A stretch of DNA of 29,338 nucleotides from IMG/VR virus record IMGVR_UViG_3300044911_002329, positions 1-29,338 of that record, one strand, 5' to 3'. The position numbers and the translations under genes were made by a program. This DNA is from a virus. This document shows positions 17,238 to 22,584 of the stretch, in pieces (position 1 is the stretch's first letter; each line of letters begins with the position of its first letter). Below the pieces are notes generated by a model. It had not been told where the DNA came from. It saw only the letters and a program-made list of their open reading frames with translations, and did no database searches.

Positions 17238-17494
17238 GTGCAGACCAAGTAGCGGAGTTGAGCGAACGACTGGCTCTAGTTCGAGAATCAATAGCCCGGA
17301 TCGAAACCCGCCAGTCGGTAATTCTGGATTTATTAGAGCGCTCGCAAGCCAGCCTCGGCGAATACCACGGCCGCCTAACCAACATGGAGCGCGACGCTCA
17401 CACGATTAAAACGAAACTGTGGCTATTGGCGCTTGTATCTGGGGCAGTGGTAAGCACGGCTTGGGAGCTGATCAAGCGCCGGTTCAGCCTTTGA
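17234..17494 (+). CDS. XhlA-like membrane protein of the lysis cassette
   Basis: I chose the GTG at 17234 because it forms a GTGA overlap; earlier TTG and GTG codons are also in frame. The 86 residues are a long amphipathic coiled-coil (about 1-62, with ERLALVRESIARIETRQSV) followed by one C-terminal membrane span (LWLLALVSGAVVSTAW) and a short basic tail (KRRFSL). This is the build of haemolysin XhlA-type phage proteins, which act with holins in lysis. Its place just before the holin-like peptide and upstream of the endolysin agrees. Confidence 0.65.
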   Translation: MSADQVAELSERLALVRESIARIETRQSVILDLLERSQASLGEYHGRLTNMERDAHTIKTKLWLLALVSGAVVSTAWELIKRRFSL

Positions 17495-17509
17495 CACCCC
17501 GCTAGGGGC

Positions 17510-17674
17510 ATGGAAATTATCAATAATATACTAACCAACTGGCAGTCTTATCTTGGCGCCTTGTCGGCCGTGCTTGTCGCCGCCATCGCAGTCGCCTCTC
17601 TTATCCCCGGCGACCAGCCTGAGAAAGCCTTGCAGGCTGTGGTGGACGTGATTTCACGCTTCTCGCGAAAATAG
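17510..17674 (+). CDS. Holin-like single-span membrane peptide
   Basis: A 54-residue protein with one strong membrane segment at about 14-32 (YLGALSAVLVAAIAVASLI) and a charged amphipathic C-terminal tail (DQPEKALQAVVDVISRFSRK). Small phage proteins with a single span followed by a P-[G/T]-D/K segment and a helical tail are common in lysis cassettes and are usually called holin-like. A modest ribosome site (AGGGG) lies a few bases before the ATG. Function as holin or antiholin is inferred from location and topology. Confidence 0.5.
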   Translation: MEIINNILTNWQSYLGALSAVLVAAIAVASLIPGDQPEKALQAVVDVISRFSRK

Positions 17675-17680
17675 TCATAA

Positions 17681-17851
17681 ATGATCGCCGGCATACTAAC
17701 GGCGTTAGGCGGGATAATCGGGATCGTGCTCTGGTTCTTAAAACGCAAATCGCCGCTTCAGCGCAACTTTGAAGCAATCGAAAAAGAACGCCGAAACAGG
17801 CAAAGGGATATAAATGATTGGTGGACGAAACGCCCTCCTGCTGATTCTTAG
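17681..17851 (+). CDS. Small membrane protein overlapping lipoprotein gene (inner spanin candidate)
   Basis: A 56-residue protein with an N-terminal membrane segment (about 2-20, AGILTALGGIIGIVLWFL) and a highly charged helix after it (NFEAIEKERRNRQRDIND). Its end overlaps the start of a lipoprotein gene in another frame by 38 nt, an arrangement like the Rz/Rz1 inner and outer spanins. Against this, KRK directly after the span would favour a cytoplasmic C-terminus, and the soluble part is very short for crossing the periplasm. It may instead be a second holin-type peptide. Confidence 0.4.
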   Translation: MIAGILTALGGIIGIVLWFLKRKSPLQRNFEAIEKERRNRQRDINDWWTKRPPADS

Positions 17852-18065
17852 CCTTGCGCTGTGCTCCTGTGCGACAACCTCGCAAACGCAAGACGGCCCG
17901 CCGCCTAGCCCGGACACGATCAGCTACTTCATCTACGAGTGGGACAAAGCCGAGCGAACAAACAAGCCCTGCCCACAGGCTTACCGAGATCTGTTTGCAA
18001 AATCGCTCAAAGCGTTATCTGACTGCTTGGCGGAAGTTGAAAGAGAGCGAGCAAGGAATCAGTGA
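17814..18065 (+). CDS. Lipoprotein of the lysis cassette (outer spanin candidate)
   Basis: An 83-residue protein with a textbook lipoprotein signal: basic start (MIGGR), hydrophobic core (NALLLILSLAL) and LCSC at residues 17-20, giving lipidation at C20. The mature part begins with a proline-rich stretch (DGPPPSPD), as in Rz1, then a helical, charged region to the end (AKSLKALSDCLAEVERERA) with two further cysteines. It starts inside the upstream small membrane gene and ends in a GTGA overlap with the endolysin. The outer-spanin role is inferred from lipobox, prolines, overlap and neighbours. Confidence 0.5.
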   Translation: MIGGRNALLLILSLALCSCATTSQTQDGPPPSPDTISYFIYEWDKAERTNKPCPQAYRDLFAKSLKALSDCLAEVERERARNQ

Positions 18066-18580
18066 CCAGCCTCGCGGAAGCTAGTTCCCGCACCTTGCGG
18101 GCGATCGATTCCCTAGACGCCAGCTTCCAAAAACAGGTGAGGGGATGGGTGAATGAAATGGTCACAAGCCGGATCGAGCCGCTGATCTACTGCGGCCGCC
18201 GAACGATGGAGGAGCAGGCCGCGCTTTATGCGAAAGGTAGAACGGCTGGCGGCAGGATCGTGACTAAGGCCAAGCCAGGCGAAAGTTATCACAACTACGG
18301 CCTCGCGTTTGATTGGGTGCCGTTAAAACAGTCGGGCAAAAACGCGGATCTATGGATCGCAGATTGGGACAACGAGACAGCTTTCCGACTGGGCGAGCAC
18401 GTGGGCGTTAGCTTTGAACTGGCCGCAATCTCTTGGGAAACAGGCCATCTTCAATCTAGCAAATACAAGTCGTGGCGTGACATCTCACGCAAGCCTGTGG
18501 AACAAGTGCAGGCCAAGGACATCCGCAAAAAGAGCAAGGCCACAAGCCTCGTAAGTAACCGGCCGTGGAGTTCACGGTGA
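18062..18580 (+). CDS. Endolysin: M15-family L-Ala-D-Glu peptidase
   Basis: The 172-residue protein shows the zinc site of VanY/Ply500-type peptidases: SYHNYGLAFD (zinc ligands H77 and D84) and WETGHLQ, where E126 matches the catalytic acid and H129 the third zinc ligand of the ExxH pattern. The spacing from H77 to H129 agrees with the family. Such enzymes cut the L-alanyl-D-glutamate bond in the peptidoglycan stem. There is no signal peptide, so export depends on the holin-type genes upstream. The C-terminal ~40 residues are basic (KDIRKKSKATSLVSN) and could bind the wall or membrane. The gene starts at GTG in a GTGA overlap. Confidence 0.85.
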   Translation: MTSLAEASSRTLRAIDSLDASFQKQVRGWVNEMVTSRIEPLIYCGRRTMEEQAALYAKGRTAGGRIVTKAKPGESYHNYGLAFDWVPLKQSGKNADLWIADWDNETAFRLGEHVGVSFELAAISWETGHLQSSKYKSWRDISRKPVEQVQAKDIRKKSKATSLVSNRPWSSR

Positions 18581-18891
18581 CGCCCGAACACGAAAAGCAT
18601 CTGGCGGGGATCCTGCGCGATTTAACCAGGGATTTAGACGCCAAGTACCGCAAGGGGCAAGACGAGCACGGGGGAGCGTTGTGGCGTAGGCCCGTGTGGA
18701 AGGATGCGTGGGACGAGATATTGGATTTATGCACGTACCATCACACATTAAAGATGCAGCTTTCCGTGATCGCGGAGATTGCACTGATGGGCGCGGCTGA
18801 CGAGAGCGTGGTGGCGGCACAATCGCGGGAAAGTTGCCGTCAGATCCTAGCCGTTCTCGAAGGGTTCCCGTCGGCCGCTGATAAGAAATGA
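18577..18891 (+). CDS. MazG-like protein, putative
   Basis: I chose GTG at 18577 (GTGA overlap with the endolysin stop) over an in-frame GTG at 18565. The 104 residues are all-alpha, with a central KYRKGQDEHGGALW motif followed by DAWDEILDLCTYHHTL, in which the acidic residues are placed like those of all-alpha NTP pyrophosphatases. Phages use such enzymes to hydrolyse certain nucleoside triphosphates. The match is by impression and lacks the full ExxE-ExxD set in clear form, so the function is uncertain. It joins the lysis genes to the metallophosphoesterase by overlaps. Confidence 0.4.
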   Translation: MTPEHEKHLAGILRDLTRDLDAKYRKGQDEHGGALWRRPVWKDAWDEILDLCTYHHTLKMQLSVIAEIALMGAADESVVAAQSRESCRQILAVLEGFPSAADKK

Positions 18892-19634
18892 AAGTCATTC
18901 GCAAGTGGAAACGGTGGCTGGCCGTTAGCTGCAGTCACGGACACCTGGCGAACGCGGCTGCTTGCAAGGCTGCGCTGGAAATGAAACGCCGGTGGAATCC
19001 AGACATGACTCTCCACCTGGGCGATTTTGTCGATCTGTCCGGGCTAATGGGCAGCGCGAGGAAAGATCCAGATTCGCCTGAACGCACATCATCCATCCGA
19101 GAGGACTTCGACGCTGGCCTTAATTTCGTTCGAGAACTGGCACCACGTTACATCTTTGAGGGAAACCATGAGCACCGCCTTACAGCTCTACAATACTCGC
19201 CTAGCGCAATCGTGGCGCACTGTTGCACCTCTGCGAAGTCGGAGATCTACAATATGTGCAAGGATCTAAAGGCGCAGTATGTGCCTTATGATATTGAGAA
19301 AGGCTGGCGTATCCTAGGGGGTACAGCGTTTGGGCACGGTTTTATGTATTCAGAGTCCAGCGCTGTACGCGACCACGTTGAAATGCTACGCAAGCCGGTC
19401 GTCATGGGGCATCTGCACCGGGTAGATCGGACGGCTGGCCGTAGCATCGGCGCACCCGTGGGCTGGTCGATAGGTTGCCTAGCAGATATTTCCAGCATGC
19501 ACTACGCTAGGAGAATGCGATCCGTTACCAGATGGCAGCACGGCGTCGCTTGGGGCGAATATGTTGAGGGCGGGCAGGGGTGCACGGTCAACGTCTTGTC
19601 GCCCGTGGGAGGAGTATGGCGGTATCCGCTGTAA
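18888..19634 (+). CDS. Calcineurin-like metallophosphoesterase
   Basis: The 248-residue protein carries the metal-binding motifs in order: SCSHGH (14-19), GDFVD (45-49), GNHEHR (92-97), GHGF (149-152) and GHLHR (174-178). These make up the two-metal site of calcineurin-like phosphatases or nucleases. The first motif is usually DxH; here the Asp is replaced, so only the histidines remain there. Phage enzymes of this family act on nucleic acids or nucleotides, and the substrate here is not evident. It starts in an ATGA overlap and its end overlaps the HTH gene by 19 nt. Confidence 0.8.
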   Translation: MKVIRKWKRWLAVSCSHGHLANAAACKAALEMKRRWNPDMTLHLGDFVDLSGLMGSARKDPDSPERTSSIREDFDAGLNFVRELAPRYIFEGNHEHRLTALQYSPSAIVAHCCTSAKSEIYNMCKDLKAQYVPYDIEKGWRILGGTAFGHGFMYSESSAVRDHVEMLRKPVVMGHLHRVDRTAGRSIGAPVGWSIGCLADISSMHYARRMRSVTRWQHGVAWGEYVEGGQGCTVNVLSPVGGVWRYPL

Positions 19635-19912
19635 AAGATTGGGCGGTTGCGCTTGAGGAGTTCGTCGAGCGCAAAGCAGTAGCTGTTCCGCCTGAGTTTA
19701 AGAGTGCCGCTGAGATTGCTAAAATATGGGGCTACACGCAGTCGCACGCCAGTAAGATGCTGAACACGATGGCGCGAAACGGCAGAGCCGAGATAAAGAA
19801 GTTTTCAGTCATGGTAGATACAGCTAATAAAAACAAGTATGGCCCGCGTCGTAGCTATTCCCGCCTAACGCCTTTTTATAGGCTGACCACAGGCAAATCG
19901 CCCAAAAACTAA
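19616..19912 (+). CDS. Small helix-turn-helix (winged) DNA-binding protein
   Basis: The ATG at 19616 follows a strong GGGAGGAG ribosome site and lies within the end of the metallophosphoesterase gene. The 98 residues contain a helix-turn-helix near 29-51 (SAAEIAKIWGYTQSHASKML) and a basic wing-like tail with KFSVMVDTANKNKYGPRR. It is the last rightward gene of the late region and ends in a 4-nt tail-to-tail overlap with the leftward ribbon-helix-helix gene. It may regulate late or lysogeny genes. Confidence 0.6.
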   Translation: MAVSAVKDWAVALEEFVERKAVAVPPEFKSAAEIAKIWGYTQSHASKMLNTMARNGRAEIKKFSVMVDTANKNKYGPRRSYSRLTPFYRLTTGKSPKN

Positions 19913-20052
19913 CGTCTATTTTCTTTGGCCAGCTCTTTAACCAGCAGAGTGGTGATATATGCCGAAAGGGATAATCCACTTTTTTTGGCAAGACGCTCAC
20001 CGTTGCGCTTTACTTTTGGGTCGATTGTAAGGTTCGTTTTCGCCTTTTTCAT
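19909..20052 (-). CDS. Ribbon-helix-helix regulator, leftward arm of a divergent pair
   Basis: The ATG is at 20052-20050, because its codons fit a full ribbon-helix-helix; open frame further upstream would cover the promoter. The 47 residues show the fold plainly: basic start, strand (TNLTIDP), helix (KVKRNGERLAKKSG), turn LSLSAY and a second helix (ITTLLVKELAK). Proteins of this kind (Arc, Mnt, CopG) bind operators as dimers of dimers. No Shine-Dalgarno sequence precedes the ATG, and the promoter call places transcription start at or next to it, so the message may be leaderless, as for lambda cI. It is probably the repressor or its opponent in a lysis-lysogeny switch. Confidence 0.7.
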   Translation of the reverse strand: MKKAKTNLTIDPKVKRNGERLAKKSGLSLSAYITTLLVKELAKENRR

Positions 20053-20059
20053 AGTGAGT

Positions 20060-20087
20060 ATTGTATGCGTAATAAATACGCATTCAA
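20060..20087 (-). promoter_or_regulatory. Promoter of the leftward RHH gene with operator in its spacer
   Basis: On the minus strand, -35 TTGAAT (20087-20082) and -10 TACAAT (20065-20060) lie 16 nt apart. The -10 ends 7 nt before the ATG, so the start of transcription would fall on or next to the start codon. The perfect inverted repeat ATGCGTA-N5-TACGCAT lies between and partly over the two hexamers, a place where a bound repressor would block RNA polymerase. Confidence 0.6.
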
Positions 20088-20124
20088 GTTTAAAACGAAA
20101 AGTTAATGCCCAAAAGAAATGTGT

Positions 20125-20133
20125 TGCTAATAC
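20125..20133 (+). promoter_or_regulatory. Possible extended -10 for the rightward RHH gene
   Basis: TG-C-TAATAC fits an extended -10 element, 24 nt before the ATG at 20158. No good -35 lies at 17 nt; TTAATG is 19 nt away. The last TAC overlaps the first arm of the ATACGCC/GGCGTAT inverted repeat, which would allow repression. This is a weak call. Confidence 0.35.
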
Positions 20134-20157
20134 GCCGTGTGTGCGTAGCAAAGGCGT

Positions 20158-20319
20158 ATGCCTCGTCGTCCACTCAACGGTTTTAAAGCGGAAAAGACCA
20201 ACATCGTTCTGCCTGTTGCTGTGAAAAAAGCATCTCAAAAACTGGCCGCTCTCCGTCGTATTTCGCTTTCCCAGCTCATTACTCAACTGCTTGCAAAAGC
20301 ATCGGGAGAGCAAAGCTAG
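20158..20319 (+). CDS. Ribbon-helix-helix regulator, rightward arm of a divergent pair
   Basis: A 53-residue protein with a basic arm (MPRRPLNGFK), a strand (KTNIVLPV), a first helix (AVKKASQKLAALRR) and a second helix (SLSQLITQLLAKA): the ribbon-helix-helix layout again, with different detail from the leftward protein. The ATG is part of the right arm of an inverted repeat, and AAGG at 20151-20154 is a weak ribosome site. It is followed closely by the excisionase-like gene. The two RHH proteins may oppose each other like Arc/Mnt of P22 or Cro/CI, but this is inferred from layout. Confidence 0.65.
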   Translation: MPRRPLNGFKAEKTNIVLPVAVKKASQKLAALRRISLSQLITQLLAKASGEQS

Positions 20320-20355
20320 ATATTTATGTGCTTGGGGCGCCTCAATGATACAGCA

Positions 20356-20691
20356 ATGAAACTCCGCCAGGAGAACCGAGCTCTTTCACTTCGCCAATTA
20401 GGCGCTGCTTACGGCCTCGGCTATGTGCGAATTAAGCAAATGCGGGAACTGTCAGGCTTTCCGCTGATTGCTGGAAAGATAATGCCCTCTGATTTTGATC
20501 AATGGCGACTGACGCAGACTGGCCTAAATTTACCGCGTCCCGCAGATCGTCTACGCAGTGCCTCTGATACAACTCGTGCACTAAAGTCGACGAATGATTC
20601 ACGAGTCTCATGGCAACGGATTGCGAGCAACCTGAAAGCCGAAGCCTGGTTACACGAGTTACACGCAGGGAGTGAAAACAGTGACGTTTAA
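20356..20691 (+). CDS. Excisionase-like HTH protein overlapping integrase antisense
   Basis: The ATG at 20356 gives a protein that starts at the fold; an in-frame ATG at 20326 is an alternative with a GGAGAG-type ribosome site upstream. From 20356 the protein has a helix-turn-helix (LSLRQLGAAYGLGYVRIKQM) and a wing-like segment (GFPLIAGKIMPSDFDQW), a layout seen in excisionases and other MerR-like small DNA-binding proteins. Its position next to the integrase and attP supports an excisionase or recombination-directionality role. The last ~260 nt lie antisense to the 3' end of the integrase gene, including its catalytic tyrosine codon, so the C-terminal half may be under dual constraint or unimportant. 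Confidence 0.5.
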   Translation: MKLRQENRALSLRQLGAAYGLGYVRIKQMRELSGFPLIAGKIMPSDFDQWRLTQTGLNLPRPADRLRSASDTTRALKSTNDSRVSWQRIASNLKAEAWLHELHAGSENSDV

Positions 20692-21529
20692 GACCGCATA
20701 TATCGAGCAGGCGACGCCAGCAAAGCGAAGCTCGCGTGCGGGGCACTTCGCAAGTGATCTCGCGGCCCTCGGCCTTCATTCTAGCCAGCATGGGTTCGAG
20801 AGCGGCCGGGATGGGAATCGAGAAGGATTTGCCGGCGCCACCCTTGGGACAGGGGAAGGTAAGGACGCGATTCTTCAGATCCACACACTCAAGCGGGATC
20901 TGTGTCTCTCTCAGGCGACAGCCCGTAGCCAGGGCGATCTCAAAGCTGATTCGCATCCATTCGGGCACGCCTTCCACGGCCAAAGCCTTCCGGGTAATTT
21001 TTATTTCATTGTCCGAAAAGACGGGTTTTACGCGGGCTATCGGGCCCCTTTTAATTCTGTAATCCAGAAGGGCGACAGAATCCATCTTGCCAAGAAGTCT
21101 GCCCTGGCGGTGAATCCATTTCAGAATCTTCAGATCTTGGCAGGCTTGGTTCCTGCCCGCCTTACCGCCGGACGTGCGGGGGAGGCTTTGGCGCCATTTC
21201 AAATAAATTTCACAATCGGATGGAGAAAACGCTTGCAGACTGATTTTTTTCTCACTAATAAATCTCCCCAGATGACGCCACGAGTTCCTGTAATAAATTT
21301 TTGTCAGAGGAGAAACGGGATGATTTTCAATCAAATCATCAACCCAATCGCTGCCGCAATCTTTGCGCTTTTCATTAACGCCAAGTCTGGCGGCCTCGGC
21401 CGTTGCCTTCGCGCGGTGCAGGGTATTGTCGATTCGGTATCGCGTACTTTTAGTGCGCCACTTGCCCGTGGGATCTTTGAAGCGAATGTAGAACCACGGA
21501 TTGCCTTTCTTAATGTAGGAATAGGCCAT
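20432..21529 (-). CDS. int: Tyrosine-recombinase integrase
   Basis: The 365-residue protein has an N-terminal arm-binding-like region (YIRFKDPTGKWRTKSTRY, about 14-31), a SAM-like core-binding domain (about 60-150), and a catalytic domain with R205 (ATGCRLRE), likely K229 or K234, the HSLR box (H286, R289), H312 (VNHSS) and the nucleophile Y321 (HELYQRH). All expected catalytic residues are visible, so it should be active. It drives integration between attP and the host tRNA gene. The start lies about 90 bp from the tRNA fragment at 21622-21646, a usual int-attP spacing. Its 3' end overlaps the excisionase-like gene on the other strand. Confidence 0.9.
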   Translation of the reverse strand: MAYSYIKKGNPWFYIRFKDPTGKWRTKSTRYRIDNTLHRAKATAEAARLGVNEKRKDCGSDWVDDLIENHPVSPLTKIYYRNSWRHLGRFISEKKISLQAFSPSDCEIYLKWRQSLPRTSGGKAGRNQACQDLKILKWIHRQGRLLGKMDSVALLDYRIKRGPIARVKPVFSDNEIKITRKALAVEGVPEWMRISFEIALATGCRLRETQIPLECVDLKNRVLTFPCPKGGAGKSFSIPIPAALEPMLARMKAEGREITCEVPRTRASLCWRRLLDICGLKRHCFHSLRVTRVTRLRLSGCSQSVAMRLVNHSSTLVHELYQRHCVDDLRDAVNLGQSASVAIDQNQRALSFQQSAESLTVPAFA

Positions 21530-21530
21530 A

Positions 21531-21564
21531 GTTACAAGGGTAACATTTGCTTAATTTAAAGCAA
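21531..21564. promoter_or_regulatory. Inverted repeats between int and attP
   Basis: Two inverted repeats stand side by side: GTTAC-N4-GTAAC at 21531-21544, beginning 2 nt upstream of the integrase start codon, and TTGCTT-N6-AAGCAA at 21547-21564. They could be an operator for int expression or arm sites for integrase or excisionase. No convincing promoter hexamers accompany them. Confidence 0.4.
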
Positions 21565-21579
21565 TAACACACAGCAAAC

Positions 21580-21837
21580 ATGCAAAGCATAATCAATCAA
21601 ATCAAAGAAGGAGATAGAACCGTGGGTTCAAATCCCACCCCGTCCGATGCTTATCACTATAATGACTTACGCCGAAACGGTAACACGGCGGTAATAACTG
21701 AGCCTAAAAAGGCTCTCTACCAACAATTTAATTTAAATATACGCGGCGGGTACGATTTGACCCCCGAAGCGTTCGTTTATCACCCAAACCCCGCCGTGTG
21801 CCGTATGTGGGCACAGCAGCACGAGGCCAGCAAATGA
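21580..21837 (+). CDS. Hypothetical protein whose frame runs through attP
   Basis: The ATG at 21580 opens an 85-residue frame with no other ATG until near the end. Residues 14-23 are encoded by the tRNA fragment (TVGSNPTPSD), so the N-terminus changes if the phage integrates. The C-terminal part (LYQQFNLNIRGGYDLTP, YHPNPAVCRMWAQQHEASK) looks like a small protein and its stop overlaps the next gene in an ATGA junction, which supports translation of that part. A GAGCC-N6-GGCTC hairpin lies inside it at 21700-21715. The true start may be a non-ATG codon after attP. Confidence 0.4.
   Translation: MQSIINQIKEGDRTVGSNPTPSDAYHYNDLRRNGNTAVITEPKKALYQQFNLNIRGGYDLTPEAFVYHPNPAVCRMWAQQHEASK
21622..21646 (+). 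other. attP: attP core: 3' end of a tRNA gene
   Basis: The sequence folds as a T-arm (GTGGG, loop TTCAAAT, CCCAC; 21622-21638) followed by the acceptor 3' strand CCCGTCC (21639-21645) and a G discriminator base (21646). No matching 5' part of a tRNA is present upstream. Tyrosine recombinases often use such tRNA 3' ends as attachment cores, and int lies about 90 bp away. A G discriminator and this T-stem would suit a serine tRNA, but the identity is uncertain. The exact ends of the core are not visible from one sequence. Confidence 0.75.
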
Positions 21838-21995
21838 TTTCTTGGGAAGTCATGCGGGATCTTGCCCAAGTATCCATGCTGATTACTGGCTGGGCTTTAT
21901 TCGTAGGCTCTGGAATCGCTGGGCTGACCGTAGCCGTGATCGTGCTGGGCTGGGTAATCGATCAAGTGCGTCGATTCTTTAGGGAGGGCAGATGA
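21834..21995 (+). CDS. Small membrane protein
   Basis: A 53-residue protein starting in an ATGA overlap, with a hydrophobic core that could form one long or two short spans (LITGWALFVGSGIAGLTVAV, IVLGWVI) and a basic C-terminal tail (QVRRFFREGR), suggesting a cytoplasmic C-terminus. It is the second gene of the rightward operon after attP. In prophages such small membrane proteins near the attachment site may act in superinfection exclusion, but nothing proves that here. Confidence 0.45.
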   Translation: MISWEVMRDLAQVSMLITGWALFVGSGIAGLTVAVIVLGWVIDQVRRFFREGR

Positions 21996-22255
21996 TTTAC
22001 GCCAAGGACAACGGTGCCCCCGCACCTGAAAGCCAAGGCGGCGTGGCCGGGGCGTTCTATCCGCCTGCGGCTACTGTTCGCGACCTCGAAGCAGAGGGCA
22101 TTCTGCCGATCTCAGTCTCGCAATCCTACGGATCGGCGCAGCTCTCGCAGACCACTGCTCTGATCGATCTGCAAACCAAGTACCGAAAGCTGCGTAATGA
22201 CCTAGACGGCATTCAAGAGGTGGTCGCAAGCCTGCTCAAGAGGGCGCAATCGTGA
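21992..22255 (+). CDS. Hypothetical early protein
   Basis: An 87-residue protein in an ATGA overlap. The first half is flexible (proline-, glycine- and alanine-rich), and the second half is a helix with coiled-coil character (LIDLQTKYRKLRNDLDGIQEV) ending in SLLKRAQS. It has no catalytic motif or membrane span. Its place ahead of an endonuclease in the replication operon suggests a small accessory protein of DNA metabolism or a structural adaptor. Confidence 0.4.
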   Translation: MIYAKDNGAPAPESQGGVAGAFYPPAATVRDLEAEGILPISVSQSYGSAQLSQTTALIDLQTKYRKLRNDLDGIQEVVASLLKRAQS

Positions 22256-22584
22256 GCGCACTGGCAAAAAAGTTTATTGTGCTTTGGACTGTGGCTGGTG
22301 GCCCGGAGTTAGTGGCCGAGCACACGTTTCACCCGACCCGTAAATGGCGTTTCGACTTCGCCTGCAAAAACGCCCGCTGTGCGATCGAGCTGGACGGTGG
22401 TGCGTTCCTACCGTTTGGCGGCCGTCACGGGCGGGGGATGGGGATGGTAAAAGACTGCGAAAAATATCGAGCTGCCGCCGACCTGGGCTGGCGCATCTGG
22501 CGTTTTACAACCAAGTGCCTGACGGCCGAAGCAGTAGCGATGACGGCTAAGTCATTCCGCCTTTCGATGAAGGAGAAAAAATGA
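22252..22584 (+). CDS. PD-(D/E)XK-type endonuclease (phage VSR/resolvase-like)
   Basis: The 110-residue protein has the small nuclease pattern: FHPTRKWRFDFA with D35, then AIELDGG with E46 and D48, a basic loop with GGRHGRGMG, and KDCEKYRAAADLGW followed by a core strand RIWRFT. This matches phage endonucleases of the PD-(D/E)XK fold, often annotated as VSR-like or Holliday-junction resolvase-like and used to process replication or recombination intermediates. It starts at GTG in a GTGA overlap. The exact DNA structure it cuts is unknown. Confidence 0.65.
   Translation: MSALAKKFIVLWTVAGGPELVAEHTFHPTRKWRFDFACKNARCAIELDGGAFLPFGGRHGRGMGMVKDCEKYRAAADLGWRIWRFTTKCLTAEAVAMTAKSFRLSMKEKK

Larger units (their letters stand above)
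20053..20157. promoter_or_regulatory. Divergent operator/promoter region of the two RHH genes
   Basis: This 105-nt gap separates the two divergent genes. The pentamer GCGTA or its complement TACGC occurs five times (20067, 20077, 20131, 20143 and 20154). They build two inverted repeats: ATGCGTA-N5-TACGCAT (20065-20083) and ATACGCC-N16-GGCGTAT (20130-20159), the second running into the start codon of the rightward gene. A TACGC-N7-GCGTA pair (20131-20147) is also present. Shared half-sites around both starts suggest that one or both RHH proteins bind here and control each other's synthesis. Confidence 0.65.

Noticed and set aside
19925-20224. A 99-codon plus-strand open frame across the RHH operator region
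   Set aside because: It overlaps the leftward RHH gene and the promoter and inverted repeats; its product is rich in Val, Phe and Cys without any known fold.
20053-20313. Longer N-terminus for the leftward RHH protein
   Set aside because: The extension would include the promoter and the opposing gene and adds no recognisable domain; the 47-residue form is a full RHH.
20672-21559. A 295-codon open frame on the plus strand
   Set aside because: It lies antisense to the integrase gene, which has all catalytic residues; the plus-strand product shows no domain.
21601-21646. A complete tRNA gene
   Set aside because: Only the T-arm and acceptor 3' strand are present; no anticodon or D arm and no 5' acceptor strand pairs upstream.
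21700-21715. GAGCC-N6-GGCTC hairpin as a transcription terminator
   Set aside because: There is no T-run after it and it lies inside an open frame that is coupled to the next gene.
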